From contig JAPLDQ010000034.1 of NCBI GenBank assembly GCA_026391675.1, positions 32,720-96,719 of the forward strand: a DNA stretch of 64,000 nt, in the 5' to 3' direction. The position numbers and the translations under genes were made by a program. This stretch comes from Bacteroidota bacterium (GTDB lineage Bacteria > Bacteroidota > Bacteroidia > Bacteroidales > JACABE01). Positions 8,731-18,732 of this stretch are shown in pieces; the first letter of the stretch is position 1; every line of letters starts with the position of its first letter. Under the pieces are notes generated by a model that made no database searches, was not told where the DNA came from, and worked only from the letters and a program-made list of their open reading frames with translations.

Positions 8731-9249
8731 TTAATTATCATTATGTCTATGGCGTATACCATAAATTTTTGAACTCCAGGGAGAATATGTTCTTGCAACT
8801 TTTTCCATGGTAATAATGGTTCTTTCTTCATCATGAAATTGTGACTGATATAAATGCAATGCCATGGCTATCGCAGCAAAAACTTCACCGGATTCATTTT
8901 CATTAATTTTAGCTGCTTCTTCTGTTTTTCCCTGTTTTTGTAATGATTTTTTTCTTGTACCGGATGTATGTAAATGTCCTATAATTTTGAAAATTAAATA
9001 TAGAAAAATTAAAGCGACAAAAACTATAGCCATTACTATTATAGTCATACCGAAACCTAACGGATCTGATGTTGCAAAATCATTTGCTGCATTTGGCTTT
9101 TCAGATGCGGCTGTTGTAATTATTGTTTTCTCAATCAATACAACAGAATCTTTTTTAATAACATTGGTTTTTTCAACTGCATAAACATTTGACATTAAAG
9201 CTATTAAAACTGCTACGATTAATGCTGTATACAATTTTCTTTTATTCAT
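8731..9249 (-). CDS. OadG-family small membrane subunit of decarboxylase
   Basis: A 172-residue protein with an N-terminal signal-like segment (1-24, ending NVYA) and one membrane helix (about 67-90). The core DPLGFGMTIIVMAIVFVALIF is characteristic of the gamma/delta (OadG/MmdD) assembly subunits of sodium-pumping decarboxylases. The C-terminus (about 125-172) reads AIAMALHLYQ..HDEE..ITM and ends SSKIYGIRHRHNDN, as is common in OadG relatives. It probably holds the carboxyltransferase and biotin carrier to the membrane beta subunit. The second N-terminal hydrophobic stretch is unusual for short OadG proteins but common in longer Bacteroidota forms. Confidence 0.85.
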   Translation of the reverse strand: MNKRKLYTALIVAVLIALMSNVYAVEKTNVIKKDSVVLIEKTIITTAASEKPNAANDFATSDPLGFGMTIIVMAIVFVALIFLYLIFKIIGHLHTSGTRKKSLQKQGKTEEAAKINENESGEVFAAIAMALHLYQSQFHDEERTIITMEKVARTYSPWSSKIYGIRHRHNDN

Positions 9250-9281
9250 TATTGTATAATTTTAATATTGATATGTAATGG

Positions 9282-10841
9282 TTATAAAGGTAAATTATCA
9301 TGTTTTTTGGGTGGATTTACATCCTTTTTGGTTGCCAGGGATTGTAAAGCCCGTATAACCCTGAAACGTGTATTGCGGGGTTCAATTACATCATCTATGT
9401 ATCCATATTTAGCTGCATTGTAAGGATTTGCAAATTTGTCCTTATACTCTTCCTCATTTTTACGGATAAATTCAGCTCTTTCCTTCTCATCTTCAATTGC
9501 AGCAATTTGCTTGGATTTCAATACTTCAATGGCACCTTTTGGTCCCATAACAGCAATTTCTGCAGTAGGCCAGGCATAATTGATGTCGCCACGCAGATGT
9601 TTTGAACTCATTACATCATAAGCTCCACCATAGGCTTTGCGTAATATAACTGTAATTTTAGGAACTGTTGCTTCACCATAGGCATACAATAATTTGGCAC
9701 CATTGCTGATGATTCCGCCATATTCCTGGGCTGTTCCCGGGAGGAAACCCGGAACATCCACCAGGGTTAAGATAGGGATATTAAATGCATCGCAGAATCT
9801 AACAAATCTGGCTGCTTTACGTGAAGCATTAATATCGAGTACACCAGCAAGATAACTTGGCTGATTGGCCACAATACCAACTGATACACCATTAAATCTG
9901 GCATAACCGATTACAATATTCTGGGCAAAATTCCGGTGAATTTCAACAAATTCATTATAATCGGAAATGGCATGAATTACATCTTTTACATCGTAAGGTT
10001 TATTGGGATTTTCAGGAATTATATAATTCAAAGTGTCTTCCAGCCGATGGATAGGGTCATCACAGGGAGCCAATGGTGCTTCTTCCAGATTATTCTGTGG
10101 TAAATAACTCAGCAGTTTACGTATCATCAGTATACCTTCCTGTTCATCTTCTGTTACAAAATGAGTTACGCCTGATTTTGAACCATGTACAGAAGCTCCA
10201 CCCAGTTCATCTTCGGTAACCACTTCGCCGGTAACGGTTTTAACAACTTTTGGACCGGTAACAAACATATAACTGTTCTTCTTGGTCATAAAAATAAAAT
10301 CCGTTAAAGCAGGAGAATAAACAGCTCCTCCGGCACAGGGTCCGAAAATGGCAGAAATCTGAGGAATAACACCTGATGCCATTATGTTGCGCTGAAATAT
10401 TTCGGCATAACCGCCCAGGCTCTTCACACCTTCCTGAATACGGGCTCCGCCACTGTCATTAATTCCAATAACAGGTGCACCTACTTTCATGGCTTTATCC
10501 AGTAATTTACATATTTTTTGCGCATAAGCTTCTGATAATGAACCGCCAAAAACAGTAAAATCCTGCGAAAAAACATAAACCAGTCTTCCGTCTATGGTTC
10601 CGTATCCGGTAACCACACCATCAGACATATAGCTTTCGTTTTCAAGGCCAAAATCATGACAATTATGTGTAACAAACATATCAAATTCTTCGAAACTTCC
10701 TTCATCCAGCAACATATCAATGCGCTCTCTTGCTGTAAATTTTCCTTTTTTATGCTGGGAATCAATCCGCTTTTGACCGCCTCCCAATTTTGCCAGCACT
10801 CTTTTGTCGAGTAGTTCTTTTATTTTATCCTCAATAGCCAT
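9282..10841 (-). CDS. mmdA: Methylmalonyl-CoA decarboxylase carboxyltransferase (alpha) subunit
   Basis: A 519-residue protein of the acyl-CoA carboxyltransferase family (propionyl-CoA carboxylase beta / MmdA). Both crotonase-like halves are present. The N-half has [24 protein letters not shown] and [13 protein letters not shown]; the C-half has [17 protein letters not shown] and [15 protein letters not shown]. The length is normal. It transfers the carboxyl group of (S)-methylmalonyl-CoA to biotin on MmdC, giving propionyl-CoA. A biotin carboxylase gene is absent and a Na+-pump beta subunit is present, so decarboxylation (propionate formation) is favoured over propionyl-CoA carboxylation. 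Confidence 0.93.
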   Translation of the reverse strand: MAIEDKIKELLDKRVLAKLGGGQKRIDSQHKKGKFTARERIDMLLDEGSFEEFDMFVTHNCHDFGLENESYMSDGVVTGYGTIDGRLVYVFSQDFTVFGGSLSEAYAQKICKLLDKAMKVGAPVIGINDSGGARIQEGVKSLGGYAEIFQRNIMASGVIPQISAIFGPCAGGAVYSPALTDFIFMTKKNSYMFVTGPKVVKTVTGEVVTEDELGGASVHGSKSGVTHFVTEDEQEGILMIRKLLSYLPQNNLEEAPLAPCDDPIHRLEDTLNYIIPENPNKPYDVKDVIHAISDYNEFVEIHRNFAQNIVIGYARFNGVSVGIVANQPSYLAGVLDINASRKAARFVRFCDAFNIPILTLVDVPGFLPGTAQEYGGIISNGAKLLYAYGEATVPKITVILRKAYGGAYDVMSSKHLRGDINYAWPTAEIAVMGPKGAIEVLKSKQIAAIEDEKERAEFIRKNEEEYKDKFANPYNAAKYGYIDDVIEPRNTRFRVIRALQSLATKKDVNPPKKHDNLPL

Positions 10842-10857
10842 CGGTAATAGTATAATG

Positions 10858-11271
10858 TTATTTATTGTTTTTATTCTCGCATAATTCTGTTAAAACGCCA
10901 AAAGTTGATTTGGGATGCAAAAAAGCAATATCCAAACCTTCAGCACCTTTTCTCGGTAACTTATCAATTAACTGTATCCCTTTTGATTCCGTTTCTTCAA
11001 GGGCGTTTTCAAGGTTTTTTACTGCAAAGGCAAGGTGATGAATTCCTTCACCTTTCTTTTCAATAAATTTGCCGATAGGCCCTTCTGCATCTGTTGATTC
11101 AAGTAATTCTATCTTGGTTTGACCTACCATAAAAAAAGCAGTTTTTACTTTTTGTTCTTTTACTTCTTCAACTGCATAACAGCGTAGTCCGAATACAGAT
11201 TCATAATATGAAATTGCTGCATCAAGGTTTTTAACGGCTATGCCAATGTGCTCAATGTGTGTTAGTTCCAT
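10858..11271 (-). CDS. mce: Methylmalonyl-CoA epimerase
   Basis: A 137-residue VOC-superfamily protein with two beta-alpha-beta-beta-beta modules. Family hallmarks are [20 protein letters not shown] at the N-terminus (metal-ligand His), KIELLEST (Glu) and [11 protein letters not shown] (second His). It interconverts the (R)- and (S)-epimers of methylmalonyl-CoA, linking the B12-dependent mutase product to the decarboxylase. It is the first gene of the five-gene operon, and mmdA begins 16 bases downstream. The mutase genes are not in the window. Confidence 0.93.
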   Translation of the reverse strand: MELTHIEHIGIAVKNLDAAISYYESVFGLRCYAVEEVKEQKVKTAFFMVGQTKIELLESTDAEGPIGKFIEKKGEGIHHLAFAVKNLENALEETESKGIQLIDKLPRKGAEGLDIAFLHPKSTFGVLTELCENKNNK

Positions 11272-11310
11272 TTTATTTATGTTTTTTTGATTTTATTGTT
11301 AATTAATTCA

Positions 11311-11318
11311 CAAAAGTA
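11311..11318 (-). promoter_or_regulatory. Candidate -7 element for the mce-mmd operon
   Basis: On the minus strand this reads TACTTTTG (TAnnTTTG), 40 bases upstream of the mce ATG, followed upstream by an A/T-rich stretch. No -33 box is evident at 19-20 bases. Confidence 0.45.
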
Positions 11319-11364
11319 ATTTTTTTTTTAATATTAAATATTAGTTTTTTGCTTTAATTTTAAA

Positions 11365-11372
11365 TAAATTTG
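11365..11372 (+). promoter_or_regulatory. Candidate -7 element for the DUF2231 gene
   Basis: TAAATTTG fits TAnnTTTG, 43 bases before the ATG at 11416, in the short divergent region shared with the mce promoter. Confidence 0.4.
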
Positions 11373-11415
11373 TAAAGAAATATTATCAGAACGAAATATT
11401 AATAAAATTATAATT

Positions 11416-11844
11416 ATGTTCGATACAAATCACTTCCATCCAATGTTCGTTCATTTTCCAATTGCATTAATAACAGTAGGATTTTTAGCAGACGTTTTAT
11501 ATTTGGTTTTCAAAAAAGAACATTGTTTATCAAAAACAGGATTTTACCTAATGGCATTAGGTGCATTAGCTGCAATTGCTGCTGTTTTTACCGGTGAATT
11601 TTTCACTTCAGATTTACAGGGAGAAGCGGGAAAAATACAGGACAAACATGAATTATTTGCCCAGATAACAATGTATGTAATTATAGTGGCTACTGCTTTG
11701 CGGGTTTATTTTACAGCTATCAAAAAAGATGAGACCAAGTTTAAATGGCTGATTTTTGTAATGTATGCCATTGCAATGATTTCGGTGAGCATAACCGGGT
11801 ATTTAGGCGGTACTTTGGTATATAATCATTTAATCCATATATAA
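11416..11844 (+). CDS. DUF2231-family membrane protein
   Basis: A 142-residue protein with four hydrophobic helices. The N-terminus NHFHPMFVHFPIALITVGF carries the HPxxVHFPIAL signature of DUF2231, a family of small membrane proteins that may bind haem through conserved histidines. A further His (DKHELFAQ) sits before the third helix. The gene stands alone, with its own promoter-like element and a strong terminator 20 bases downstream. The function is not established; a redox or haem role is only suggested by the family. Confidence 0.75.
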   Translation: MFDTNHFHPMFVHFPIALITVGFLADVLYLVFKKEHCLSKTGFYLMALGALAAIAAVFTGEFFTSDLQGEAGKIQDKHELFAQITMYVIIVATALRVYFTAIKKDETKFKWLIFVMYAIAMISVSITGYLGGTLVYNHLIHI

Positions 11845-11862
11845 AATTCATATTTAATTTCA

Positions 11863-11905
11863 ATACTTAAAAGGCAGAATTAAATTAATTCTGCTTTTTA
11901 AGTAT
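11863..11905 (+). terminator. Rho-independent terminator after the DUF2231 gene
   Basis: 20-base arms 11863-11882 and 11886-11905 pair with one mismatch around a 3-base loop. The GGCAG/CTGCT core is followed by a T run within the 3' arm. Confidence 0.75.
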
Positions 11906-12114
11906 ATGCTTGATGCTATCTCAAAGAGAAACAAATATCTAGAATATTTTTCCGAAACTTATCAACAATGCCGAAAACCGAATGGCTTTTTTAGTATTTT
12001 TACCAAAGCCGAATAAAACCATTTTAAAAAATTAATCTTCTGAATTTCAAAATTTTAATTTTTTATTCAATAAAATTTCGCTGTCTTTTTCAATCAATTT
12101 ATCAAAACTGAATA

Positions 12115-15100
12115 ATGTCAGATTTTACACATTTACACGTTCACACCCAATACTCCATCCTAGACGGGGCTGCTAAGGTAAAACAACTGATAGCCAAAGC
12201 CAAAGCCCTTGAAATGAAAGCACTTGCCATTACAGACCATGGTAATATGTACGGTACACTTGAATTTTTCAATGAAGCTAAGGCTCAGGGTATCAAACCT
12301 ATAATTGGTTGTGAAATGTACGTTGCAGAAGGAAGCCGTTTTGAAAAGAAAGGCAGAGAGGACCGCAGTGGATTTCACCTGATATTACTGGCAAAGAACA
12401 AAACAGGCTATCAGAATCTGGCGCGTTTGTGCTCCATGGGATTTAAAAAAGACAGTTTTTATTACACACCCCGTATTGATAAAGCTTTATTAAAACAATA
12501 CAACGAGGGATTGATAGCATTAACAGCCTGTCTGGGCGGAGAAGTACCTTATTATATCATGAACAGCGGATTTGAAAGGGCTTCTCAGACGATACAGGAA
12601 TACATCGATATTTTTGGTGAAAATTTTTACCTTGAGCTGCAAAACCATGGTTTGCCCGAGCAAAAAATGGTTAATGAAATGATGCAGAAACTGGCCCATA
12701 AATTTAATTTGAAATTCGTTGCAACCAATGATGTTCATTTTATCAATGCCGAAGATTCCCAACCTCATCATATCCTGATTTGTTTAAATACTGGTAAAGA
12801 CTTTGATGATGCTTCTGCCATGCATTATTCAGGTCAGGAATTCCTCAAATCAAAGGATGAAATGCAGGCATTGTTTACAGAATATCCTGAAGCAATAGGC
12901 AATACACAGGAAATTGTAGATTTAATTGAGGATTATGAACTTAAGCGTGATGTGATATTACCTGTTTTCCCTTTACCTGAAGGCTTTGGTACTGAAATGG
13001 AATTTTTACGCTATCTTTCTTTTAAAGGTGCTGAAAAAAAATATCCTGAAGTAACTGAAGAGGTTACCAAAAGGCTTAATTTCGAGTTATGTGTGATTGA
13101 ATCCATGGGCTTTCCCGGCTATTTTCTGATAGTTCAGGATTTTATCAATAAAGCACGTGAAATGGATGTTATGGTGGGTCCGGGCAGAGGTTCTGCCGCA
13201 GGTTCTGTAGTTGCATTCTGTATCGGAATCACCAATGTTGACCCTATAAAATACAACCTGCTTTTCGAACGTTTTCTCAATCCAGAAAGGGTTTCAATGC
13301 CCGATATTGACGTGGATTTTGATGACGAAGGAAGAGACCGCGTTTTAAAATATGTGGTTGATAAATATGGTGAAGACAAGGTGGCACAGATTGTTACCTT
13401 CGGAACCATGGCAGCCAAATCATCCATACGTGATGTAGCCAGGGTATTAAGACTCCCTCTTCAGGAATCGGACCGGCTGGCAAAATTGGTACCTGAAACA
13501 CCCGGAATAAGCCTCGACAGGGCTTTTAAAGAAGTAAAAGAACTGGATGATGCCCTCAAAAACGGAGATCCTCTGATTAAGAAAACACTGGAGTTTGCCC
13601 GTATTCTTGAAGGTTCAGCACGTCATACCGGTACACATGCCTGTGGTGTTATTATCGGCCCTGACGACCTGATGAATTACATACCCCTCAGTACTTCCAA
13701 AGATTCCGATTTAATGGTTTCGCAATACGAAGGTCATTCAATTGAATCTGTGGGCATGCTTAAGATGGATTTTCTGGGTTTAAAAACCCTTTCCATTATA
13801 AAGTCAGCCATCGAAAACATTAAGAAAAGACATGGCTTAAAAATTAATATCGATGATATTTCCCTTGAAGATGAACTCACCTTTGAACTCTATCAGAAAG
13901 GCGAAACAGTAGGCACTTTCCAGTTTGAGTCGGATGGAATGCGTGGCTATCTTAAGGACTTAAAACCAACCAACATCGAAGACCTTATTGCCATGAATGC
14001 CCTGTACCGTCCGGGTCCCATGGATTTTATCCCAACCTTTATCAACCGTAAACTGGGCAAGGAAAAAGCAGAATATCCCCACCCCATGCTGGAGGAAATC
14101 CTGAAACCTACCCACGGTATTATGGTTTATCAGGAGCAAATCATGCAAACAGCCCAGATCATGGGAGGTTACAGCCTCGGAAAAGCAGATGTGTTGCGCC
14201 GGGCCATGGGAAAGAAAAAGGCAGAAGTTATGAAAGCCGAGCAGAAGGCTTTTGTGGAAGGAGCTGTTAAAAAAGGAATCGAAGAAAAGAAAGCGGCAGA
14301 GGTATTTGAAGTTATGGAACGATTTGCCCAATACGGCTTTAACCGTTCACATGCTGCAGCTTATTCGCTGGTAGCTTATCAGACAGCCTATCTCAAGGCC
14401 CATTACCCTGCCGAATATATGGCCGCCGTATTAACCCATAACCTCAACGATTTAAAGAAAATCACCTTCTTTATCGATGAATGCAACCGCCAACGCATCC
14501 CTGTACTTGGGCCCTGCATCAACGAAAGTGTGCTTGATTTTACCGTTAACAAAAAAGGTGAAATCCGTTTTGGTATGGCTGCCATTAAAGGGGTTGGTGA
14601 AGCTGCAGTAAAGGCTATCATTGAAGAACGGGATAAAAATGGTTTTTATAAAAATATTTTCGACCTTGCCAAAAGAGTAAATCTGAAGGCTGTAAACAAA
14701 CGCAGCTTTGAAGCATTGGCTTATGCAGGTGCTTTTGATACTTTTGAAGATACCCACCGTGCCCAGTATTTCTACCAGGAAAAATCAGATGATGTTAACT
14801 TTCTGGAAAAAGTTATCAGGCATGCATCTCAATACCAGAGTGGGATGAACTCCTCACAGCAATCAATGTTTGGCGATACGGAAGAAACCGAAGTACAGGA
14901 TCCGCCAATGCCGGATGTTGCACCCTGGTCACGGATAGAACAGCTGAAAAAAGAAAAGGAAATTGCCGGTTTTTATCTTTCGGGACATCCGATGGACGAT
15001 TTTAAGCTCGAACTTGAAAATTTCTGTAATATAGAAATTGAACAACTGAATGATGATTTAAAATCATTGCGTGGCAGAGAACTTAAATTTGCAGGTATTA

Positions 15101-15576
15101 TTTCCATTGTATCACACCGTACTACAAAAACCGGTAAACCTATGGGCTCGTTTACGATTGAAGATTATAACGGCAGTACCAATATGGCCCTTTTTTCTGA
15201 TGATTATCTTAAATTTAAACATTTTCTGATTGAAGGTGCCTCTGTTTATGTGAAAGCTACGGTACGCAACCGCTATAATTCAGATGATCAGTTTGAAATA
15301 AAAATTAACCATATTACCTTGTTGGTAGAAGTTATTGAACACTATGCCAGCAAATTAAGTATGAAACTTCCCCTTACCGAAGTAAATCAGCATTTTATTG
15401 ATGAACTCAAATCAAAAATTAAAAAGAATAAGGGAAAATGTAAACTGCAGATAGAGCTTACTGATACCGATGAAAAGAAGAGTATTATGTTTTTTGCACG
15501 GAATACAGGGGTTGATGCAGCTAATTTTACCAAAGCCTTTAGCGAGAATAAAGAGATTGGATTTAAACTGGAGTAA
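12115..15576 (+). CDS. dnaE: DNA polymerase III alpha subunit
   Basis: A 1153-residue replicative polymerase subunit. The N-terminal PHP domain begins FTHLHVHTQYSILDG. The polymerase palm contains GPGRGSAAGSVVAF and the catalytic acidic motif PDIDVDF at 396-402. Other typical blocks are GTHACGVII, YRPGPMDFIP, HGIMVYQEQIM and GFNRSHAAAYSLVAYQTAYLKAHYP. The tandem helix-hairpin-helix region and OB fold (about 985-1075, LKFAGIISIVSHRTTKTGK) follow, with a divergent C-terminal tail. It synthesises DNA in the replisome. The length is normal for the DnaE1 group. It stands alone in its orientation. Confidence 0.97.
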   Translation: MSDFTHLHVHTQYSILDGAAKVKQLIAKAKALEMKALAITDHGNMYGTLEFFNEAKAQGIKPIIGCEMYVAEGSRFEKKGREDRSGFHLILLAKNKTGYQNLARLCSMGFKKDSFYYTPRIDKALLKQYNEGLIALTACLGGEVPYYIMNSGFERASQTIQEYIDIFGENFYLELQNHGLPEQKMVNEMMQKLAHKFNLKFVATNDVHFINAEDSQPHHILICLNTGKDFDDASAMHYSGQEFLKSKDEMQALFTEYPEAIGNTQEIVDLIEDYELKRDVILPVFPLPEGFGTEMEFLRYLSFKGAEKKYPEVTEEVTKRLNFELCVIESMGFPGYFLIVQDFINKAREMDVMVGPGRGSAAGSVVAFCIGITNVDPIKYNLLFERFLNPERVSMPDIDVDFDDEGRDRVLKYVVDKYGEDKVAQIVTFGTMAAKSSIRDVARVLRLPLQESDRLAKLVPETPGISLDRAFKEVKELDDALKNGDPLIKKTLEFARILEGSARHTGTHACGVIIGPDDLMNYIPLSTSKDSDLMVSQYEGHSIESVGMLKMDFLGLKTLSIIKSAIENIKKRHGLKINIDDISLEDELTFELYQKGETVGTFQFESDGMRGYLKDLKPTNIEDLIAMNALYRPGPMDFIPTFINRKLGKEKAEYPHPMLEEILKPTHGIMVYQEQIMQTAQIMGGYSLGKADVLRRAMGKKKAEVMKAEQKAFVEGAVKKGIEEKKAAEVFEVMERFAQYGFNRSHAAAYSLVAYQTAYLKAHYPAEYMAAVLTHNLNDLKKITFFIDECNRQRIPVLGPCINESVLDFTVNKKGEIRFGMAAIKGVGEAAVKAIIEERDKNGFYKNIFDLAKRVNLKAVNKRSFEALAYAGAFDTFEDTHRAQYFYQEKSDDVNFLEKVIRHASQYQSGMNSSQQSMFGDTEETEVQDPPMPDVAPWSRIEQLKKEKEIAGFYLSGHPMDDFKLELENFCNIEIEQLNDDLKSLRGRELKFAGIISIVSHRTTKTGKPMGSFTIEDYNGSTNMALFSDDYLKFKHFLIEGASVYVKATVRNRYNSDDQFEIKINHITLLVEVIEHYASKLSMKLPLTEVNQHFIDELKSKIKKNKGKCKLQIELTDTDEKKSIMFFARNTGVDAANFTKAFSENKEIGFKLE

Positions 15577-15708
15577 AAGCAATTATTTATTTTCTACCCT
15601 TTTTGTGAGTTTTTCAAAAAGTTTGACTTTACTTTTTTGTTACATCTTTTAACAAACTTATTTTATTCAAAACTGTTTGTTTTATGATGTGGCTATATCA
15701 AAATTCAC

Positions 15709-15829
15709 TGTGAACCTCAAAATATACTCTGTGTAAATTTTTAAATAATTATTAAACAGAGAATTAATGAGAAGTCACAGAGTTACACAGAGGTTAATAT
15801 GTTACTAAATCATCCTTTTGAGAAAGCCT
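15709..15829. repeat. Dispersed intergenic repeat, copy 2
   Basis: Shares GAATTAATGAGAAGTCACAG and the following AGTTACACAGAGGTT with the copy at 6777-6906, in the same orientation, as well as the outer flank TTTTGAGAAAGCCT. Here the left arm of the stem is more decayed (ACTCTGTGTAAATTT). It lies in the 287-bp gap between dnaE and the NmrA-like gene. Confidence 0.75.
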
Positions 15830-15863
15830 CTTAAAATAAAATTAAAAAATATAATATAATACT

Positions 15864-16760
15864 ATGAAAACTTATGTAATATGCGGAGCCAGTGGTCATA
15901 TCGGGAATCCATTGGCAAAAGAACTGCTGGCCAAAGGTCAGCATGTTAAAGTAATCGCCAGAAACGCCGATAAATTAAAGGAATTGGTTTCATTAGGTGC
16001 CGATGCTTTAATAGGAGATGTGAATGATGTAAACTTCTTAAGCTGCTCTTTTAGCGGAGCTGATGCCGTTTTCTGCCTGCTGACACCCGATATGCATGCA
16101 GCTGATGTAAGGAAAGAACAAAATCTGATAGCTGAAAATTATCTGGAAGCAGTTAAAATAAACAAAATAAAAAATGTGGTCTTACTCAGCAGTGTAGGTG
16201 CCCATTTACGCAATGGTGCCGGTATTGTTGACGGATTGGGTTATCTGGAAGAATTATTCCTTCAATTGAAAGATTGTAATGTGTTGAATCTCCGTCCTTC
16301 ATACTTTATGGAAAATACACTCGGAATGATTGGCACAATCAAACATATGGGAATTGCAGGAAATCCGATAAATGGAGATACAAAATTCCCTATCGTTGCA
16401 ACCAAAGACATAGCTGCGGTAGCTGCAAAAAGACTGCTGGATTTGAATTTTTCAGGAAATACCACAGAATTTGTTTTAGGTGCAAAAGACTATAGTTACA
16501 ATGAAATGACTGCAATAGCAGGCAAAGCCATTGGCAAACCGGATTTGGAATATGTATTGTTTTCATACGAAGACGCTGCAAAAGGAATGGCAGCTTCAGG
16601 ATTTTGCGGTGCAGATGCTGCCCGCTTAATGACAGATCTTGCCAGAGCCATTAATGATGGCACTTTACTGAAAGGACATCAGAGAACAGCCGCCAATACC
16701 AGCCCAACTTCTTATGAAGACTTTGTACCGACTTTTGCCTGGGTTTATCAGAACAGCTAA
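15864..16760 (+). CDS. NmrA-like NAD(P)-binding protein
   Basis: A 298-residue atypical short-chain dehydrogenase. The N-terminal Rossmann motif GASGHIG (8-14) is the NmrA-type GxxGxxG, followed by VKVIARNADKLKEL, which suits NADP recognition. Further typical segments are VVLLSSVGAH and LRPSYFMENTLG. No YxxxK catalytic pair is obvious, as is usual in NmrA-like redox sensors and in some quinone or ether reductases. It is a single-gene unit followed by a clear terminator. The substrate is unknown. Confidence 0.82.
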   Translation: MKTYVICGASGHIGNPLAKELLAKGQHVKVIARNADKLKELVSLGADALIGDVNDVNFLSCSFSGADAVFCLLTPDMHAADVRKEQNLIAENYLEAVKINKIKNVVLLSSVGAHLRNGAGIVDGLGYLEELFLQLKDCNVLNLRPSYFMENTLGMIGTIKHMGIAGNPINGDTKFPIVATKDIAAVAAKRLLDLNFSGNTTEFVLGAKDYSYNEMTAIAGKAIGKPDLEYVLFSYEDAAKGMAASGFCGADAARLMTDLARAINDGTLLKGHQRTAANTSPTSYEDFVPTFAWVYQNS

Positions 16761-16780
16761 AAAGAATGTATTTAATAATA

Positions 16781-16818
16781 AAAAAGCTGTCAGTATTTTA
16801 AACACTGACAGCTTTTTT
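16781..16818 (+). terminator. Rho-independent terminator
   Basis: AAAAAGCTGTCAGT (16781-16794) pairs with ACTGACAGCTTTTT (from 16804) and runs into a T tract. It lies 20 bases after the NmrA-like gene. Confidence 0.85.
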
Positions 16819-16873
16819 TATAATTTAATGGATTCAATGATGATAATCAATTAATTAAATCATGACATAATCT

Positions 16874-17047
16874 AATGTCCTTTTTGCCCGTTAGGGCATA
16901 AATATCAATAAAAAAAGGAGAAAGAAATCAGGCTATTGTCCGTAGGACATTAATAATTAAAGAAATAAAAAATGCATGTTGATTCCCTACGGGAAAATAA
17001 TCCATTCGCCGAATTTTTTCTATTGATATTATTTTCCTACGGAGAAA
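16874..17047. repeat. CCTACGG/GCCCTAACGGGC repeat family, diverged copy
   Basis: Contains GCCCGTTAGGGC, TGTCCGTAGGACA, CCCTACGGG and a trailing CCTACGGAG, each able to form a short hairpin. The stretch from 16874, read in reverse (TTTATTGATATTTATGCCCT), is nearly the same as part of the two direct repeats at 48.4-48.9 kb. No gene is seen in the 427-bp gap that holds it. Confidence 0.65.
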
Positions 17048-17187
17048 ACTAAAAAACTAAAGAAATGGATATAAATGCCATTAAAATTAAAACATATTTC
17101 TTTTGTTCTTAAACACATTTTTTTATTTAATTATAAAAATCTCAATCTCTTATTTGCAGACACCCAATAACTCAATAACTTATTAAC

Positions 17188-18060
17188 TTATTTTCTAATA
17201 ACCATCTCAGCGGCATGCCTGCCAATTTCCACCAACTCTTCCGCCTTGTAAAAATCGAACATTTCACAGGAATATCTTGATATATTTATCATAATATCAG
17301 GGGGATATTTTTCCAGATTTGCCTGGGCTATATGCTCCGTCATTAAGTTGAGGGTCTTGCTGATCAGGTTAAAATAACCGAGTTTTTCATTATGAATTTC
17401 GGGTTCGGGATGGTTCTTATATAACTGCTGCTGAAAAGCTTTAATCTTTTTCATGTATACGGATTCCGTAGCTACGATTTCTTTTTTTAACAGCTTTGGT
17501 TTATAAATTGGAATGTCGGCGTTAACATTAACTGCTATCAGCAAATCACCCACACTTCTAAGTGCATGGTTTACAGGAATATTATTCAAAATGCCCCCAT
17601 CAATCAATAAAGTGCTGCCCAAACTTACCGGTGTAAAAACAGTTGGGATGGAAATGGAAGCCCGTATGGCATCAAAAATGCTTCCTTTGGTAAAGATCAC
17701 CTCTTCCTTTTTCAGCAAATCTACTGCCACAGCAGCATATAAAAGGGGAAGCGCTTCTATATTTTTATCAGGGATAAACTCCTTTAAGGTTTTAATCACC
17801 CTGTCGCCTTTAATCAGACCTTGCGAAGTAAAGCTGAAATCAACCAGCTTAAACACCTTGATTTTATCGAGGGTAAACAACCAGGCTTTAAATTCATCCA
17901 GTTTCCCCAAAGCATAAATACCTCCAACAAGCGCTCCCATTGAAGTTCCACAGATGGAAACAATCTCAAAGCCCTGTTTTTCGAGCGCTTCAATAACGCC
18001 GATATGGGCTATCCCCCTCGCTCCGCCTCCGGATAAAACCAATGTAACTTTTTGTTTCAT
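17188..18060 (-). CDS. Patatin-like phospholipase family protein
   Basis: A 290-residue soluble serine lipase of the RssA/YchK type. The oxyanion glycine motif GGGARG is at 11-16, the nucleophile motif GTSMG at 38-42 with Ser40, and the dyad aspartate DGG at 154-156 with Asp154. There is no signal peptide, so it is probably cytosolic, unlike the long Bacteroidota patatins that carry an outer-membrane barrel. It should hydrolyse acyl lipids; the actual substrate is not known. It is a single gene. Confidence 0.88.
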   Translation of the reverse strand: MKQKVTLVLSGGGARGIAHIGVIEALEKQGFEIVSICGTSMGALVGGIYALGKLDEFKAWLFTLDKIKVFKLVDFSFTSQGLIKGDRVIKTLKEFIPDKNIEALPLLYAAVAVDLLKKEEVIFTKGSIFDAIRASISIPTVFTPVSLGSTLLIDGGILNNIPVNHALRSVGDLLIAVNVNADIPIYKPKLLKKEIVATESVYMKKIKAFQQQLYKNHPEPEIHNEKLGYFNLISKTLNLMTEHIAQANLEKYPPDIMINISRYSCEMFDFYKAEELVEIGRHAAEMVIRK

Positions 18061-18231
18061 GTTGTATTAATACTTTTTCTAATTCTAAAGTTCCGAAGCT
18101 TGCTGTCAGGCGGGGAGTGTAAAGTTCATTTCCTTTCAAACCGCAAAATTATTCAATTACTAGTTGTTTATCTCTTTTGTTGTTAAACCCCCGGTTGCAG
18201 CATGCTGCTGTTGTAACAAGTACACTTATTG

Positions 18232-18468
18232 TTATTTGTTTATCTGAAAAAATCCTTTTATTATTGGCTTTGCTTTATTTACGTCATGTTCCTTAATAAA
18301 TAAATCAACTGAGTATCTTGTCCCTGTTGCAAATCCAGCAGTAACACTTGAATTAAAATCATTTTGAATTATACTTGATATTCCTAATTTTTCCAATTCA
18401 TCTTTGAGCAGATTAACTGTTATTTCTGACCCTGTATATATTCGAATTAAATTATTATTTTCTTCCAT
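18232..18468 (-). CDS. DUF2007 small protein
   Basis: A 78-residue protein reading NLIRIYTGSEITVNLLKDELEKLGISSIIQND, then VDLFIKEHDVNKAKPIIKGFF. The ferredoxin-like fold with paired vYtgse..a..lk..Le..gI and l.V...d..kA..il matches DUF2007 (putative signal-transducing proteins related to PII). The function is unknown. It stands alone between the patatin gene and the U32 gene. Confidence 0.72.
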   Translation of the reverse strand: MEENNNLIRIYTGSEITVNLLKDELEKLGISSIIQNDFNSSVTAGFATGTRYSVDLFIKEHDVNKAKPIIKGFFQINK

Positions 18469-18710
18469 ATAAAATATTTTATTATTTTATTTAATTATCA
18501 AGGTAACATTTATTAAGCTTATCTGAAATTAATTCTTTTAAATTTAGCATTTATGTTGATTTATTCCTCAGAACAAATATAATATAGTTTAAGCTAATAA
18601 ATCATTAAAAGCAGATATTATTTCAAATATCATATACTGCTAATAATTCCTGAAATAAAAACCTTATCATTGTCTTGATTGTTAGTATTCCCAAAATGCT
18701 AAGAAATATT

Positions 18711-18718
18711 TACCTTTG
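18711..18718 (+). promoter_or_regulatory. Candidate -7 element for the U32 gene
   Basis: TACCTTTG fits TAnnTTTG, 14 bases before the ATG at 18733. This implies a short leader. Confidence 0.45.
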
Positions 18719-18732
18719 CAAAAAAATTGAAT

